In this document: piece after piece, positions 1 to 11,929 of the stretch
Position numbering within the stretch: position 1 is the stretch's first letter
How the letters are laid out: each line of letters opens with the position of its first letter
Assembly (NCBI GenBank): GCA_964017235.1
Contig: OZ024934.1
Span: forward strand, 81,062,706-81,126,705
DNA from: Sabellastarte sp. h YS-2021
Lineage: Eukaryota > Annelida > Polychaeta > Sabellida > Sabellidae
Length of the DNA: 64,000 bases
Direction of reading: 5' to 3'
Position numbers and translations under genes: made by a program
The notes under the pieces: generated by a model
What the model saw: only the letters and a program-made list of their open reading frames with translations
What the model was told of the DNA's origin: nothing
The model's database searches: none

Positions 1-560
1 GTCAGCTATAACATAGTGAAATTACAGACCTGTAGCTCATGGCACAACTGAGCAATAGCTATTCTCAGGCACTGACTGTTGAGTAAATCGGCTATAACTT
101 GAAAAATATTGCATTTGGAGTATTTTGTTAAAATATATTGTTCACCTACTTTTGGGTTAGCTATAACATAGTGAAATTACAGACCTATAGCTCATGGCAT
201 AGCGGAGCAATAGCTATTTTCAGGTTCTCACTATTGAGTAAATCAGTTGTAACTTGAAAACTATTGCATTTACAGTATTTTGCTTAAATATGTTGTTCAC
301 CTACTTTTAGGTCAGCTATAACAGAGCAAAAATTCAGACATGTAGCTCATTGCATAGCTGAGTAATAGTTACTTTGAGGTTCTCACTCTTGAGTAAATCA
401 GTTGTAACTTGAAAACTATTACATTTAGAGTATTTTGTTAAATATGTTATTCACAGACGTTTTGGTCAGCTATAACATAGTGAAATTGCAGACCTCTATG
501 TCATGGCATAGCTGAGCAATAGCTTCTTTCAGGTTCTCACTGTTGAGTAAATCATTGTAT
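1..560 (+). repeat. ~155-bp satellite array, cut by window edge
   Basis: Units begin with GTCAGCTATAACATAGTG-like sequence near 1, 158, 311 and 466 and end with a (c)ctacttttgg(g/a) stretch. A last fragment of the same unit reappears at 1372-1425, beyond the next array. This is probably the core of a satellite-bearing transposon that begins outside the window. Confidence 0.85.
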
Positions 561-1372
561 CCAACCTGTAGGAAATCATGGGCTGGGAATCTGTTAATAT
601 GGTCTGATTTGACCTTGGAACCCTCCTTCAAGGTCAAATTAGGATAGCCAAACATAAAAGTGCTTATAACTCGCTTATTATTGGTCCTAGAGGTTTGGAA
701 TGAAAACCAACCTATAGAAAATCATGAGCTGGGAATTTTTTGGTGTGGTTGGATTTCACCTTGGACCCCTCCTTCAAGGTCAAATGAGGATAGCCAAACT
801 TAAAAGTGCTTATAACTCACTTATTATTGGTCCTAGAGGTTTGGAATAGAAAACCAACCTATAGAAAATCATGGGCTGGGAATCTTTTGGTGTGGTTGGA
901 TTTCACCTTAGACCCCTCCTTCCAGGTCAAACGAAGATAGCCAAACTTAAAGTGCTTATAACTCGCGTATTATTGGTCTTGGAGGTTTGGGATGGTAAAC
1001 CAACATATAGGAAATCATGGGCTGGGATTCTTTTGGTGTAGTCAGATTTGACCTGGGACCCCCCCTTCAAGGTCAATTGAGGATAGCCAAACTTACAATT
1101 GCTTATAACTCGCTTATTATTGGTCCTACAGGTTTGGGATGGTAAACAAGCTACAGGAAATCATGGGCTGGGAATTTTTTTGTGTGGTCGGATTTGACCT
1201 TGGACCCCTCCGTCAAGGTCAAACAAGGATAGCCAAACTTAAAAAGTGCCTATGACTCACTTATTATTGGTCCGAGAGGTTTGGGATGGTAAACCATCCT
1301 AAATTCTTTGGCTGGGAATCTTTTGGTATGGTCAGATTTGACCTTTGGATCCCTTCTTCATGGTCGAACGAG
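560..1372 (+). repeat. ~145-bp satellite array (GGTCCTAGAGGTTTGG family)
   Basis: About five or six units share GACCTTGGACCCCTCCTTCA, GATAGCCAAACTTAAAAGTG and ATCATGGGCTGGGAATC. The same unit recurs as the core of elements at 6900-7650, 37095-38090 and 61905-62237. Short open frames inside it are not genes. Confidence 0.9.
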
Positions 1373-1375
1373 GAT

Positions 1376-1739
1376 ATTGCATTTATAGTATTTCTTTAAA
1401 TATTTTTAACCTACTTTTTACACTTAAACAATTACCTTGTTACTTTATTTCATAATACCATTTGCAGGGCACAACTTTTTTGTCCTTCTGTCAGCTTCGG
1501 AATATCTTTCGAACATGCTGTTCAGTTACCATTTACTGTATTTCTGTACAGCCCTTTCCCTGATAATTATGCTTTCCTCTCATTATCACCATCACAAATC
1601 AAAAACATTCAGTCAGCTGACACAGTGCCCGTTCACGGGCACTCTCCTCTTGTTAGCTTAAAATCCATGGGATTGATTAAAATCTTTAATAAAAAGTCCA
1701 ACACTTACATCATCCCTAGAGTTAAAAGGCATTATCACA
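1376..1739. other. Non-coding stretch, nothing recognised
   Basis: This AT-rich sequence has short open frames of biased composition and no recognised domain or element. Confidence 0.6.
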
Positions 1740-1945
1740 TACTTACCAACCCACAAACACACAAACCCAATACCAAACCTAACCCCCAACTAACCAACAC
1801 ACAAACCAAATACCAAACCTAACCACCAACCCACAAACACACAAACCAAATACCAAAAATAACCAACAGACAAACCCAATAGCAAACAGAACCCACACCA
1901 AAAAACTGACAAACTATTTTGCAAACATAACCCCCCCCCCCCATC
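1740..1945 (+). repeat. A/C-rich minisatellite plus poly-C
   Basis: Imperfect ~30-40-bp units built from ACAAACCCAATACCAAACC-like words are followed by a poly-C run near 1930-1943. Its wording is the reverse complement of the G/T-rich minisatellite at 2195-2500. Confidence 0.85.
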
Positions 1946-2047
1946 ATTGTGAAGAAAACCAGTTTGGTGGTTATATTTCCTAAATATTTGTGAAGTGGAG
2001 TAAAAGATTTTAAGATTTCCAGGAAAACATTTCTGTTTCAAGTATTC

Positions 2048-2087
2048 CCCCCCCCCCCCCAAAAAAAAAAAAAAAAAAAAAAAAAAC
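2048..2087 (+). repeat. Poly-C/poly-A run
   Basis: About 14 C are followed by a long A tract. The overlapping minus-strand frame is a low-complexity artefact. Confidence 0.95.
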
Positions 2088-2194
2088 ACAAATGTAAGTA
2101 AAATTAGGATGTAGCTTTCAAAATATATACAATATTTACTCCATCTAGGAACATATGTTTGGCTTTGTGTGTTTCTTTTGAGAATTATGTTTAG

Positions 2195-2500
2195 CACTGG
2201 GTTTGTCTGTTTGTTAGTTGGGTGACTTCTGTAAGGCATTTATTTCTGTCTGTTTGTTGGGTGGGTGACTTATGTTGGGCATTGGGTTTGTCTGTTTGTT
2301 GGTTGCGTGACTTCTGTCGGGCATTGGGTTTGTCTGTTTGTTGAGTGGGTGACTTATGTTGGGCATTGGGTTTGTCTGTTTGTTGGTTGCGTGACTTCTG
2401 TCGGGCATTGGGTTTGTCTGTTTGTTGGGTGGGTGAATTATTTTGGGCATTGGGGTTGTCTGTTTGTTGGTGGCGTGACTTATGTTTGGTAATTTTTGGG
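2195..2500 (+). repeat. 42-bp G/T-rich minisatellite
   Basis: Six to seven units contain GGGTTTGTCTGTTTGTTGG spaced 42 bp apart, alternating between TTGCGTGACTTCTGTCGGGC and a GTGGGTGACTTATGTTGGGC variant. Because 42 is divisible by three, it yields repetitive open frames on both strands that are not genes. Confidence 0.93.
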
Positions 2501-2559
2501 TTATTTGGAACAAGCATAGCTGATTAATTGTTTTTGGAATATTTGGTAGTCGTGAAAAG

Positions 2560-3130
2560 GACTGGTTATTAGTCCTGAAAAGGACTGGTTACTGCAGCAG
2601 GAGTTATATTCTGCCATCTTGTCAGGCCACTGCTCCCTCATTATTGAAGTAGTCCTTGAGGTAATCCCTCTGTCTTTTGGCTTCTGTAGCAGGGTTTCTG
2701 TCTGGACCACCACCAGCAGCACTACCAATCAGTCGACAATCACAATCCAGCTTTTCTGCAAAACAAGAATTGGCCACAGTGGTCTGGGGAAGACTGAGGA
2801 GGCCTGAGGACGCCGGGACTTAATCGGGGGTTAGTCGGGGCTTAGTCCCAGGAGGCCTGAGGCGTCCTGGGGCCCAGTCGGTATGTGTACGACAAGATCG
2901 TGGTTGAAACCAACCAGAAAACTGGCTTAATCGGTTCTTAGTCACAGAACAGTCGGGGACTGTCTGGGGCCACCTGGGGCCTCATCAGGCTTCCTGAGGC
3001 TGATCTGTACTTAATCCCAGGCTTTGATACCGACTCAGTATTCCCGCCCATTTTACCATTTTCTTCACCGACTGTCCACGACTAAGGGTCGCCGACAGGA
3101 TCGGGCCTTTGGTGGAACAGGGGCATTACT
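2560..3130. other. GC-rich island of unknown nature
   Basis: The sequence is clearly richer in G and C than its surroundings. It has degenerate repeats of GGACTGGTTA, TTAGTCGGGG and GGCCTGAGG words. No convincing coding frame, splice structure or known element is seen. It lies just upstream of the element end at 3290. Confidence 0.6.
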
Positions 3131-3289
3131 GTCAGATCACCAAAAAAAAAAAAAAAAAAAACACTTTGGTGACAGGAAAACTCACTTTCAGAGTAATATT
3201 TCTCAAGAGAACATATGTTGGCATAGCTGCAGTCAGTACTTTAATATGACTCATTACAATAGAACACCCTGTTATGTAAAGGATAATTA

Positions 3290-3333
3290 TATCCCCAGAC
3301 GAAAGTCGGGGATATATTGGATTCAGGTCCGTC

Positions 3334-3367
<34 letters not shown>

Positions 3368-5340
3368 AGAAATTTCCTTGTGGACGCGATAACTCAAAAA
3401 CAAATTAATATTTTTTTTTCAAACTTGGTACACATGTTAAGGGTGCCCAAAGGAAGATCCCTATTTTAAGGTGACCTTAAACTCCCAGTAAAAAAGAACT
3501 TATGGCCACCTTAAGGTCAGAAATTGCACTTTTGGCCACTTAGAGCCCTGTAGGTCACAAACTATGATGCTCAGCTGGCTGAAATTTTACCTGACAACAC
3601 ATTAATATGTTCTTAGTACATGTGCCGAAAATCATGACTTTAAGTTGAGGAGAAAATTGTGTTTGAGGCCCATAAATACCCCCACTTAGGGATTTTTTGC
3701 TATACTTTTCACATATTTTGCCCTATAATTTGGAAGTGATAATTCTGATGAGTCTCAAACTGCGCTAGGTATAACTTTGATATGTAATCCTTGTCTGTAG
3801 AAAATTTTAGGGCTGTAGGTTTACCCAAAGGGGTCGACTTAAGGTCTCAAAAGTGCCCACAGAGACCCAATTTATGCACTTTTTGTCACTTTCAAGCACT
3901 GTAGCTTTCAAACTATGTCTCTCATCTAAGTTAAATATCATCTGGGAATATATCTATGTGTTTTCTTATATGTGCCCCAACATTTAGGCCTTTAATAGAC
4001 AGTTAACCTGTGTATCAGGACCATAAACACCCACCCGAGTGACCCTTATAAGACATTTTTCACATCTTTTTCCCTGTAACTTGGAAATGGTAAGTCTGAG
4101 AAGTTTCAAACTGTATTAGATATATATTCTGTGTGTAATCTTAGTATGTAACAGATTTTAAGTCTGAAGCTTTAATTTTGAAGGTCAAATTGAGGTCTCT
4201 AAAAGGCTCCCAAAGACCCAATATTTGGACTTTTTGCTACTTTTAAGCCCTGTGACTGTCGAACTATGTGACTGATAGAGCTCAAATCCTATCTGAGAAG
4301 ATATTAGTATGTTATTTTATATGTGCCAAAAATTAAGGCTTTAAGAAGACATTTAACCTGTGTATGAGGACCATAAATCCCCACCCGAGTGACCATTTTT
4401 AGACATTTTTCACATATTTTTCCCTGTAACTTGGAAATGGTAAGTCTAAGAAGTTTCAAACTGTATTAGATGCATATTCTATGTGTAATCTTAGTATGTG
4501 ACAAATTTTAAGTCTGAAGCTTTAATTTGAAGGCCACATTTAGGTCTCTAGAAGGCCCCATAAAGACCCAGTATTTGGACTTTTTGCCAATTTTAAGGCC
4601 TGTGACTGTTAAACTATGTGACTGATAGAGCTGAAATCTCATCTGGGAATACATTATTATGTTCTTTTTACATGTGCCAAAAATCAAGGCTTCAAGTAGA
4701 CATTTAACCTGTGTATGAGGACCTTAAACACCCACCTGAGTGACCCTTTTAAGACATTTTTCACATATTTTGCTCTGTAACTTGGAAATGGTAAGTCTGA
4801 GAAGTTTCAAACTTTATTAGATACATATTCTATGTGTAATCTTAGTATGTAACAAATTTTAAGTCTGAAGCTTTAATTTGAAAGCCACATCGAGATCTCT
4901 AAAAGGCCCACAATGACCCAATATTTGGACTTTTTACCACCTTTAAGCCCTGTAACTGTTAAACTATGTGATTGATGGAGCTGAAATCCCATCTGGGAAT
5001 GCATTATTATGTCCTTTTTACATATGCCGAAAATCAAGGTTTTTAGTAGACATTTAACCTGTGTATGAGGGCCATAGACACTCGCCCAAGTGCCTTTTTT
5101 GACATTTTTTTCCGTATTTTGCCCTGTTATTTGGAAATGCTTAGTGTGACAAGTCTTAAACTGTATTATATATAATTTTTGTTTGTTATGTATGTCCCCC
5201 AAAAAGTTTCAGATCTGTAGTTTAATTGCTAAGGTCTCTTTAACAATTGTAAAATGCCCACAGAAACCCAATTTATGGATATTATGCCACTTTAAAGCCC
5301 AGTAACTGTCAAACTATGTGGGTTATAGAGCTGAAATCTT
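3290..5340 (+). mobile_element. Helitron-like element, 5' end plus ~355-bp satellite core
   Basis: TATCCCC (3290-3296) pairs with GGGGATA (3308-3314) in a terminal hairpin, with the likely 5' TC at 3292 preceded by A. A (CCG)n run follows at 3337-3366. From about 3530 to 5340 there are roughly five diverged ~355-bp units containing CCTGTAACTTGGAAATGG and TTTAACCTGTGTATGAGG. I could not find a matching 3' end, so the element is probably truncated. Confidence 0.7.
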
Positions 5341-6097
5341 TGAATTTTTAAAAGGAAATGCCTGTCTATTTAAATTTTGAATATTAATAATGTTATGGCT
5401 ATCTTAGTCTTTTAAGAACTTATTTTTGTGTGTTATACCTCTGCTTGCTGAGTTTTTCACTTTTTAAAATGAAACTGGTTAAACATATTCAAGTAGACAA
5501 AATGGACACTTTAAGTGAGCTTTAAGTCCCAATATTAATGAAATTATATCCTTATGTAGTAAAACTAGGGGATTTTTAACCCTCAACTAGCCCAGTTTTA
5601 TTCAACTTGCCTCAGTTAATTTTGGCACAGCTCCTACAGTTATGAACTCATTTCAGTTGATAATCACATACTTAAAATTCTCAATTCTTTTTGTATTTGA
5701 GTACCCCTTTTATATAGATTGTTTGTTTACCATTTATGCTCAACCCACATCCCCCACCCGGATTCCCCCCACCCACCTCTGGGACCTCCAGCTATATTGA
5801 GTGACACTAAATAAACAAAGGTATTTAATGATATCAGATGAGAAACAAAGAACTCAATGGGGTTGCAGATCTTGTGTAATAGTGAGAGAGGTGTGGAGAA
5901 GGGGAGAGGGGTGGGGGTGGGAGGTGGTGGGCTTCATTACATATAACACAAAGGGGAGTCAGAACTGAGATTGTGTCACATATTTAGGTTGCATATATAT
6001 GGACCACATATATAGGTATAGAGGAAATGAATAACTGAAAACAATTTGCAAATTCTAAAAATAATATAATAAAATAATAATATAAATAATTTTTTTT
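5341..6097. other. Non-coding, purine/pyrimidine-biased stretch
   Basis: No gene is recognised. A C-rich segment lies at 5741-5790 and a G-rich segment at 5885-5935. Confidence 0.6.
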
Positions 6098-6390
6098 TAA
6101 ATAATATTTTATTTGTGAACAAATATAGAAACAGATATGCGCTTTTGGGATTATGAATTTTAGAATGGACATTGAATCATCAATCATTTAAATACTTTGA
6201 AGGAAGATTGAAAAATATGATGAGTTGAGTTAAAAATAATATTTTATTTGTCAACAAATATAGAAACAGATATGCTCTTTTGGGATTATTATTTTAGAAT
6301 GGACATTCAATCATCAATCATTTAAATACTTTGAAAATAGGTTTAGAGTTATCATTGCAGGAAGATTGAAAATATAATTTGAGTTATGTA
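6098..6390 (+). repeat. Two-copy tandem duplication, ~135 bp
   Basis: The segment beginning AATATTTTATTTGTGAAC, containing GAAACAGATATGC and TTAGAATGGACATT, is repeated about 135 bp downstream with few differences. Confidence 0.9.
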
Positions 6391-6399
6391 TTCGGCGTC

Positions 6400-6563
6400 T
6401 GGGGATACACCATCTTCCTTGGGGAGATATAAACAGAGTAGATTGATGTGCTGAAGTTCATATAATAATGGGTAATTATGTTTTAAAAAATTCCCGATCA
6501 AAACCTGTGGCGTGAGTGATGACCTGTCTGGGGATATGTTGGCGCCGAGTTGGCCCAATCTAG
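6400..6563 (+). mobile_element. Fragment of Helitron-like 3' end (CTAG at 6560)
   Basis: CTGTCTGGGGATATGTTGGC followed by CCCAAT and CTAG-T resembles the better 3' end at 38300-38340 (GTCCGGGGATACACTACGTC, then CTAG-T). The hairpin itself is decayed. It abuts the next element directly. Confidence 0.5.
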
Positions 6564-6564
6564 T

Positions 6565-7724
6565 TGGATTATGGATTTCGCTTCGTTACACCGCCGCCGC
6601 AGTATGTAGAGAGATTTCACCGTTACCGCTCTAACGAAAAAAATATTATAGCTAGCATTCTCAAATTTGCAGGATATATTCATAACCATAAAGTCTTGCA
6701 TGGGAATATTTTTGGCCTCATTTTGAAAAACAAGATGGCGCCACGGGCGTTTTTTCGCCTTTCAGCAAGGACTTTTGTTGGCCCTCTAGAGCAAAGGGTA
6801 TTACAGGTAGAGATCTCAAATTTGCAGGGTATGTTCCTCATTACAAAATCTTGACTGGGAATATTTTTGGCCTAATTTTGAAAAACAAGATGGCCGACTC
6901 AGGCATTTCTTTGTCAGTCATAAAAAGTGCTTATATCTCCCTTATTATTGGTCGTACAGGTTTGGGATGGTAAACCAACATATAGGAAATCATGAGCTGG
7001 GAATCTTTTTATGTGGTCAGATTTGAACTTGGACCCCTCCTTCAAGGTCAAGCGAGGATAGCCAAACTTAAAAGTGCTTATAATTTGCTTATTATTGGTC
7101 CTAGAGGTTTGGGATGGTAAACCAACCTATAGGAAATCATGGGCTGGGAATCTTTTGGTGTAGTCAGATTTGACCTTGGACCCCTCCTTCAAGGTCAAGC
7201 GAGGATAGCCAAACTTAAAAGTGCTTATAACTCGCTTATTTTTGGTCCTAGAGGTTTGGGATGGTAAACCAACCTATAGGAAATCATGGACTGAGAATCT
7301 TTTGGTGTGGTTGGATTTGACCTTGTACCCCTCCTTCAAGGCCAAACGAGGATAGGCAAACTTAAAAGTCCTTATAACTCGCTTATTATTGGTCCTAGAG
7401 GTTTGGGATGGCAAACCAACCTATAGGAAATCGTGGGCTGGGAATCTTTTGATGTGGTCTGATTTGACCGTGGGTCCCTCCTTCAAGGTCAAACGAGGAT
7501 ACCCAAACTTAAAAGTGCTGATAACTTGCTTATTATTGGTCCTAGAGGTTTGCAATATGAAACCAACTTAAAATAGTAGGAGGTCATGGGCTGGAAATCT
7601 TCTGATGTTTTCAGATTTGACCTTGGGCCCCTCCTTCAAGGTCAAATGATGGTTCACTGGCTTTGGTGAGTTGTCTTTTTGGGTGGATACAAATTTGCAT
7701 CGGTTCTCCGATGCGTAGGTCTAG
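6565..7724 (+). mobile_element. Helitron-like element with satellite core and intact 3' hairpin
   Basis: The 5' part has GGATTATGGATTTCG and a CCG run (6591-6599), then GATTTC and two AAAAACAAGATGGC blocks. The core is the ~145-bp GGTCCTAGAGGTTTGG satellite (6900-7650). The 3' end has a perfect stem-loop, GCATCGG-TTCT-CCGATGC at 7697-7714, six bases, then CTAG at 7721-7724 followed by T. A 3' hairpin before CTRR and insertion next to T are Helitron hallmarks. No Rep/helicase frame is present, so the element is non-autonomous. The extreme 5' end seems lost. Confidence 0.75.
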
Positions 7725-7984
7725 TTATTTTATATGTCTGTATTCTGTAAAAGTATTGCTCTTTGAAATTCATCTTGTTATGATATTTTAAAGAACTGCA
7801 GTCCATGAGTAAAATCTTAAATATACACTTGTAGGTTATATTCATGTTTTAGATCTCACAAATTATTCTCAATGGTTGAAGATAAAATGGTACATTCATT
7901 AACTTGTATTATAGTACTTTTTTCACAACCTGTAGGACAATGCCATAGATCTACTTGTCACTCGATTTGGTGTGCATGTATAGA

Positions 7985-8322
7985 TAAACTGTTGGTGATT
8001 TACCCAGTCGTTTCATGTCTAGGAACTCAGAGGACGTGGGTTCAAACCCAGGTACAGGCAGATACATAGTGGCTCGGATGACCACTTAAAATGGCGGTCC
8101 TCTGTCATTGGGTCCTATCCCCAGTGGTAGGTTAAAGAACCTCAAGGACGTTGATAAATGGTCATCCTTGAGCCTCTATCTTCCAGTTAGGGGAATGTCA
8201 GTTATGTGTGAGTTGGGGCTGTACCTGTATAGTGGGATTGGTTAAATAGCGCTTTGAGTCCTGTAGTATATGGAGATATTGCGCTGAGTATAAATACACA
8301 ATACAATACAATACAATATTGC
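7985..8322 (+). mobile_element. tRNA-derived SINE, family C
   Basis: A B-box-like GGGTTCAAACCC at 8039-8050 is followed by a body with CATTGGGTCCTATCCCC and a 3' end of ACAATACAATACAATA repeats. Inverted copies occur at 26430-26755 and 46976-47238. The tRNA-like A box is better preserved in the 26.7-kb copy. Confidence 0.85.
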
Positions 8323-9296
8323 TCTTCAGTTACGATATTAGCCCACCCTATCTATTGTATTGTCATGTATTCCTAACTTAATTTTTTTTAAAAGGATGAA
8401 AAGGCATGTCACTGAATTATTAAACCAAGTCTGAAAAAATAGCTTCACATACCTTTACATTCAAGAAAGTTTATATATGCAGTATTATAGTTTGTTTATA
8501 TAATATTTTAGGCAATTGGAACAGTGTAGAATATAAAATTTAATGAATCTAAAATTTTTGGCTGATGCTTCATCATCCACTAATGAAAGCATGGATTTTG
8601 TTGCATTATATACAATAAATTTTTATATGAAAATAAAGATAAATTTTTTGTACACATGACAAAAATGATTTTGACATACATCAATACAATACAAATATGC
8701 AACTGTTTTGAACAGAAAAGGGATGATTTGCAAGTTGTACTGGTTGAACTTGAAAAGCATCAGATATCTTTTGATATTGTTGAAAATTAGGTTCTGCATC
8801 AAAATGACTGTGCACGATGTGGTTCAAAAGTCAAAGCAATCTTTTTTAATGGGAAATGTTGAAATGTTGTTAGTAGGTGACAGAAAAACATAAGTTCAAA
8901 CTTATTTTGTTGTATTTAGAATTTCATGTAAAAATTAAGTCACTTTGAAACTCGGTGTAGAGACATGGTGCTGACATGACAAGATATCAAATATTCCAAC
9001 ACTTGTTATTCTTGTCATAAAATAAATAACATTCATTTTAATTTACATAATTTTTCAACCCTTGTAATGGAGTTTGATATGGATTGTGGTTGATAAGTTA
9101 AAGTTTCTTTTCAAACTTCCTTTATAACTTGCTTCAGAATGTGAACAAGAACACTCAGAGAGTGCATACCTCCCTCAAATTCCCAACGCCTCCAACTTTG
9201 CTTAATTGAGTGCAATAATAAAACAGAAAAAAATAATTCTGTTGAAAAGTTCTTGATCCAGAGGAAATTGGAAGTGAGTGTATTAACCACTTACAA
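8323..9296. other. AT-rich stretch; partial MITE near 9145-9225
   Basis: No gene is recognised. ACACTCAGAGAGTGCATACC near 9151, and ATTGAGTGC further on, resemble the termini of the element at 58107-58553, suggesting a decayed relative. Confidence 0.5.
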
Positions 9297-9300
9297 TTAA

Positions 9301-9780
9301 CCCTTTCGCTACCATGTGTGTCGACTAGCAGTCGACATCAATGTGTATAACAAGGGACCATGTCTGTCGACCAAGGGTCGACGGCAATAATATATATTTC
9401 TTCTTTCCCTTCAGTGTACTGTTGTACGTTTTCTTTGGTGTATCAGTATTAAACTGACTTTTTAAGTATTTTAAATGAAAGTTATGCTATATTTTATAAA
9501 AAAATTCACCATTTCACCTATTTTAACTGCTTTCTGTAGATATTGCCGTATTTAAGGCATATAACTGCATATTGTTTACTCATGGTTATTTTTATTTGGG
9601 GAATTCCCACGAATTTTCCCATTCGACTTTCATCAATTCCTAATGAAATATACCGAAAAATACCGCAAATAAAGTGTATAAGGTAGTGAGATATTACTTT
9701 ACTTCATTGGCGTTTCTGACGTGATATGACGTCCTATAGCTACAGTCCCATGGAATAATGTTCCTTCAGTAGCGAAAGGG
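9301..9780 (+). mobile_element. Non-autonomous piggyBac-type MITE, copy 1
   Basis: TTAA at 9297-9300 and 9781-9784 flank perfect terminal inverted repeats CCCTTTCGCTAC / GTAGCGAAAGGG. TTAA targets and CCC-starting termini are piggyBac hallmarks. A GTCGAC-tagca-GTCGAC palindrome lies near the left end. No transposase frame is present. A second copy lies at 45844-46307. Confidence 0.9.
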
Positions 9781-9784
9781 TTAA

Positions 9785-11929
9785 GGCCCAGCAAAATCTC
9801 GGCTGTTCCTTAATCAACTGTAAACACTAGTCGTTGTTAACCAAGCCTTGACATTTATAGTTCCCATTGAGGTTGTGGCTATCATATAACCATTTATTCA
9901 TTGATTGACTCACAAAGAAACTTACTGATCCCATTTAGTCCAGATTTTCCTACTGAGTAAGTTGATTTGATAGAGTGATGGGAATTGTGTATGTCACAGG
10001 ATTAAAATCTTTGAGCCCAAAGGACAACTTTGTGGGTTTCTCGGAATCTCTCCGATTTAAATTCATTGAAAAACTTGAACTAAACTTGCTTTTAGTGCTT
10101 TTTGGCTTCTATATATAAAACACGGAGTATCTAAGATATGTTAAGCCTTTAATTGCTGTCCGTGTCATGTTTACCAAGAAGCTATAGCTGAGTTGCTCAT
10201 GTTTATGATAAACTATGACACTTTGAAAAGTTTCATTTGCGTAATTACACAGTTATACAATGAAAAATATATTGGTTCCACAGGAGCCTGTCGCATCTCC
10301 AATGAAAAGGCCTTAAAAGACTGCAAAGACTGTGCACCCTTAAATTGTAGTTTACAATTTTGCAGTTTGACTGTCCTCAAGATATAACAGTGTTTGTAAG
10401 ACTTTTTACTCTGGTTACAACTTTATTATTGGATCAAGTCATATCCTCTTATATCATTCATTGTTTACAGGCCTTAAGTCAAATTATTGTGTAAAAAAAT
10501 CTACTTGTACAAACTGTAAGCTTAACATTATTGTAAAAAATGACCACCTACGTTTTGAGAGGAAATACTGATTAGGATAATTGGAACGCTATATGTATAT
10601 AGAAGAGGAAATAGTTGTGATAACGATTAAAGCTAATGTTACAGAATATAGTTTAAAAGATACTTCAAATTTTTCAGTGGTTTCTTTTGTTAGAGATCAA
10701 TTATTGTAGACCAGTTTTTTTGTCAAGTTTGTAATTCACAGAGAGCTCCATACAACTAAACTCTCAGAAATCCACAGCATTTAATTCTAGTTATTGTGTC
10801 ACATCATTGAATTTTACCAAAGAAAAATAGACATTTTGTGATTTTGTGAAGACCTTAAAACCAGTTAAACTAAATGTTAACTGGACTTAAACTGTATATA
10901 TGTTTTCCATTCAACATTTATTCTGTGTATATATTTCTCATTTAATATTTGCACCATCAAAGAGAGCATCATGTGGTAAAAGATGTGATAATTTTATTAA
11001 GATCAAAACCTATAATTATTGTACCTTTTTGGCATTTATTTCACCCCTGTTTACGGTTAAGTACATGGACCTCTACAAAATAACAACTTGTATGCATGAG
11101 AAATGAAGTTCTTAAAGTGCACTTGATACCTACAAAGAAAACTTGAATAAAATATTAAAGACATTGCAGAACTTAAAAATTAATTTTCATTAACTTATTT
11201 GGTAAAGATACACATCAAGTAACAGTCTGTGACACTGTTCACAAGAGTAAATTACATTAGAAATGGACAGTCAGTGTCCATAATTTTGGAAATTGGAAAG
11301 TCAATCCTTTTATAGTATGGGTCTGTGATAAATTGGCATAAAAGTTTGTCAAGGTTAAATACTTCAAATGTGTACATGTATTTGAATAAAAAAGACCTCA
11401 GAAATATAATATAAGGGGAGATGCTTATATTGTAAATATACATTTCCCAAAATTGAGGATAAGTTTTGGAAGATAACATTTAATCTAATGTTTCTATTTT
11501 ATTTGCATCAGAGATGAAACAGTGATGTTGTTATATGTTTTCATTTCAGCATGTCTAGACAACGCCAATGAGATCACTTTGCTATGGCTGCAAAATGTAT
11601 CAGTAATAATCATGATCCACAGCATCAGCTAAATGTTGCCTGTAATTGACTTTTATGTTGTTGACAATATCATTTTGACTTTGAAGTATTATAAGATGCA
11701 GTAGTTTTTGTGGTTATATGGTTCAGTACCAGTGTTCTGCCCAAGATTTTAGGGTATTAAAATGTCAAATATAGCGAGCCTGGATTGTCTCCTGGTAAAC
11801 TTCATTGAATTTTTTTTAATTTTATCATATCTTTCACAAATGTAATCCTATGCTGTGAGTACTTTTGACATTTAATTAAAAAAAATATTTTTCAGTATTT
11901 CATTAGTCACTATCGGGTAAATAGTGGGG
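9785..11929. other. AT-rich stretch, nothing recognised
   Basis: No exon with vinculin similarity and no clear element was seen. The short open frames have no recognisable domain. Confidence 0.6.

Noticed and set aside
1790..2517. Overlapping repetitive open frames on both strands
   Set aside because: They are products of the 42-bp and A/C-rich minisatellites, whose periods keep frames open.
3024..3392. 122-aa plus-strand open frame ending in poly-Ala
   Set aside because: It spans the GC-rich island, a poly-A run and the (CCG)n tract; composition is low-complexity and no domain is seen.
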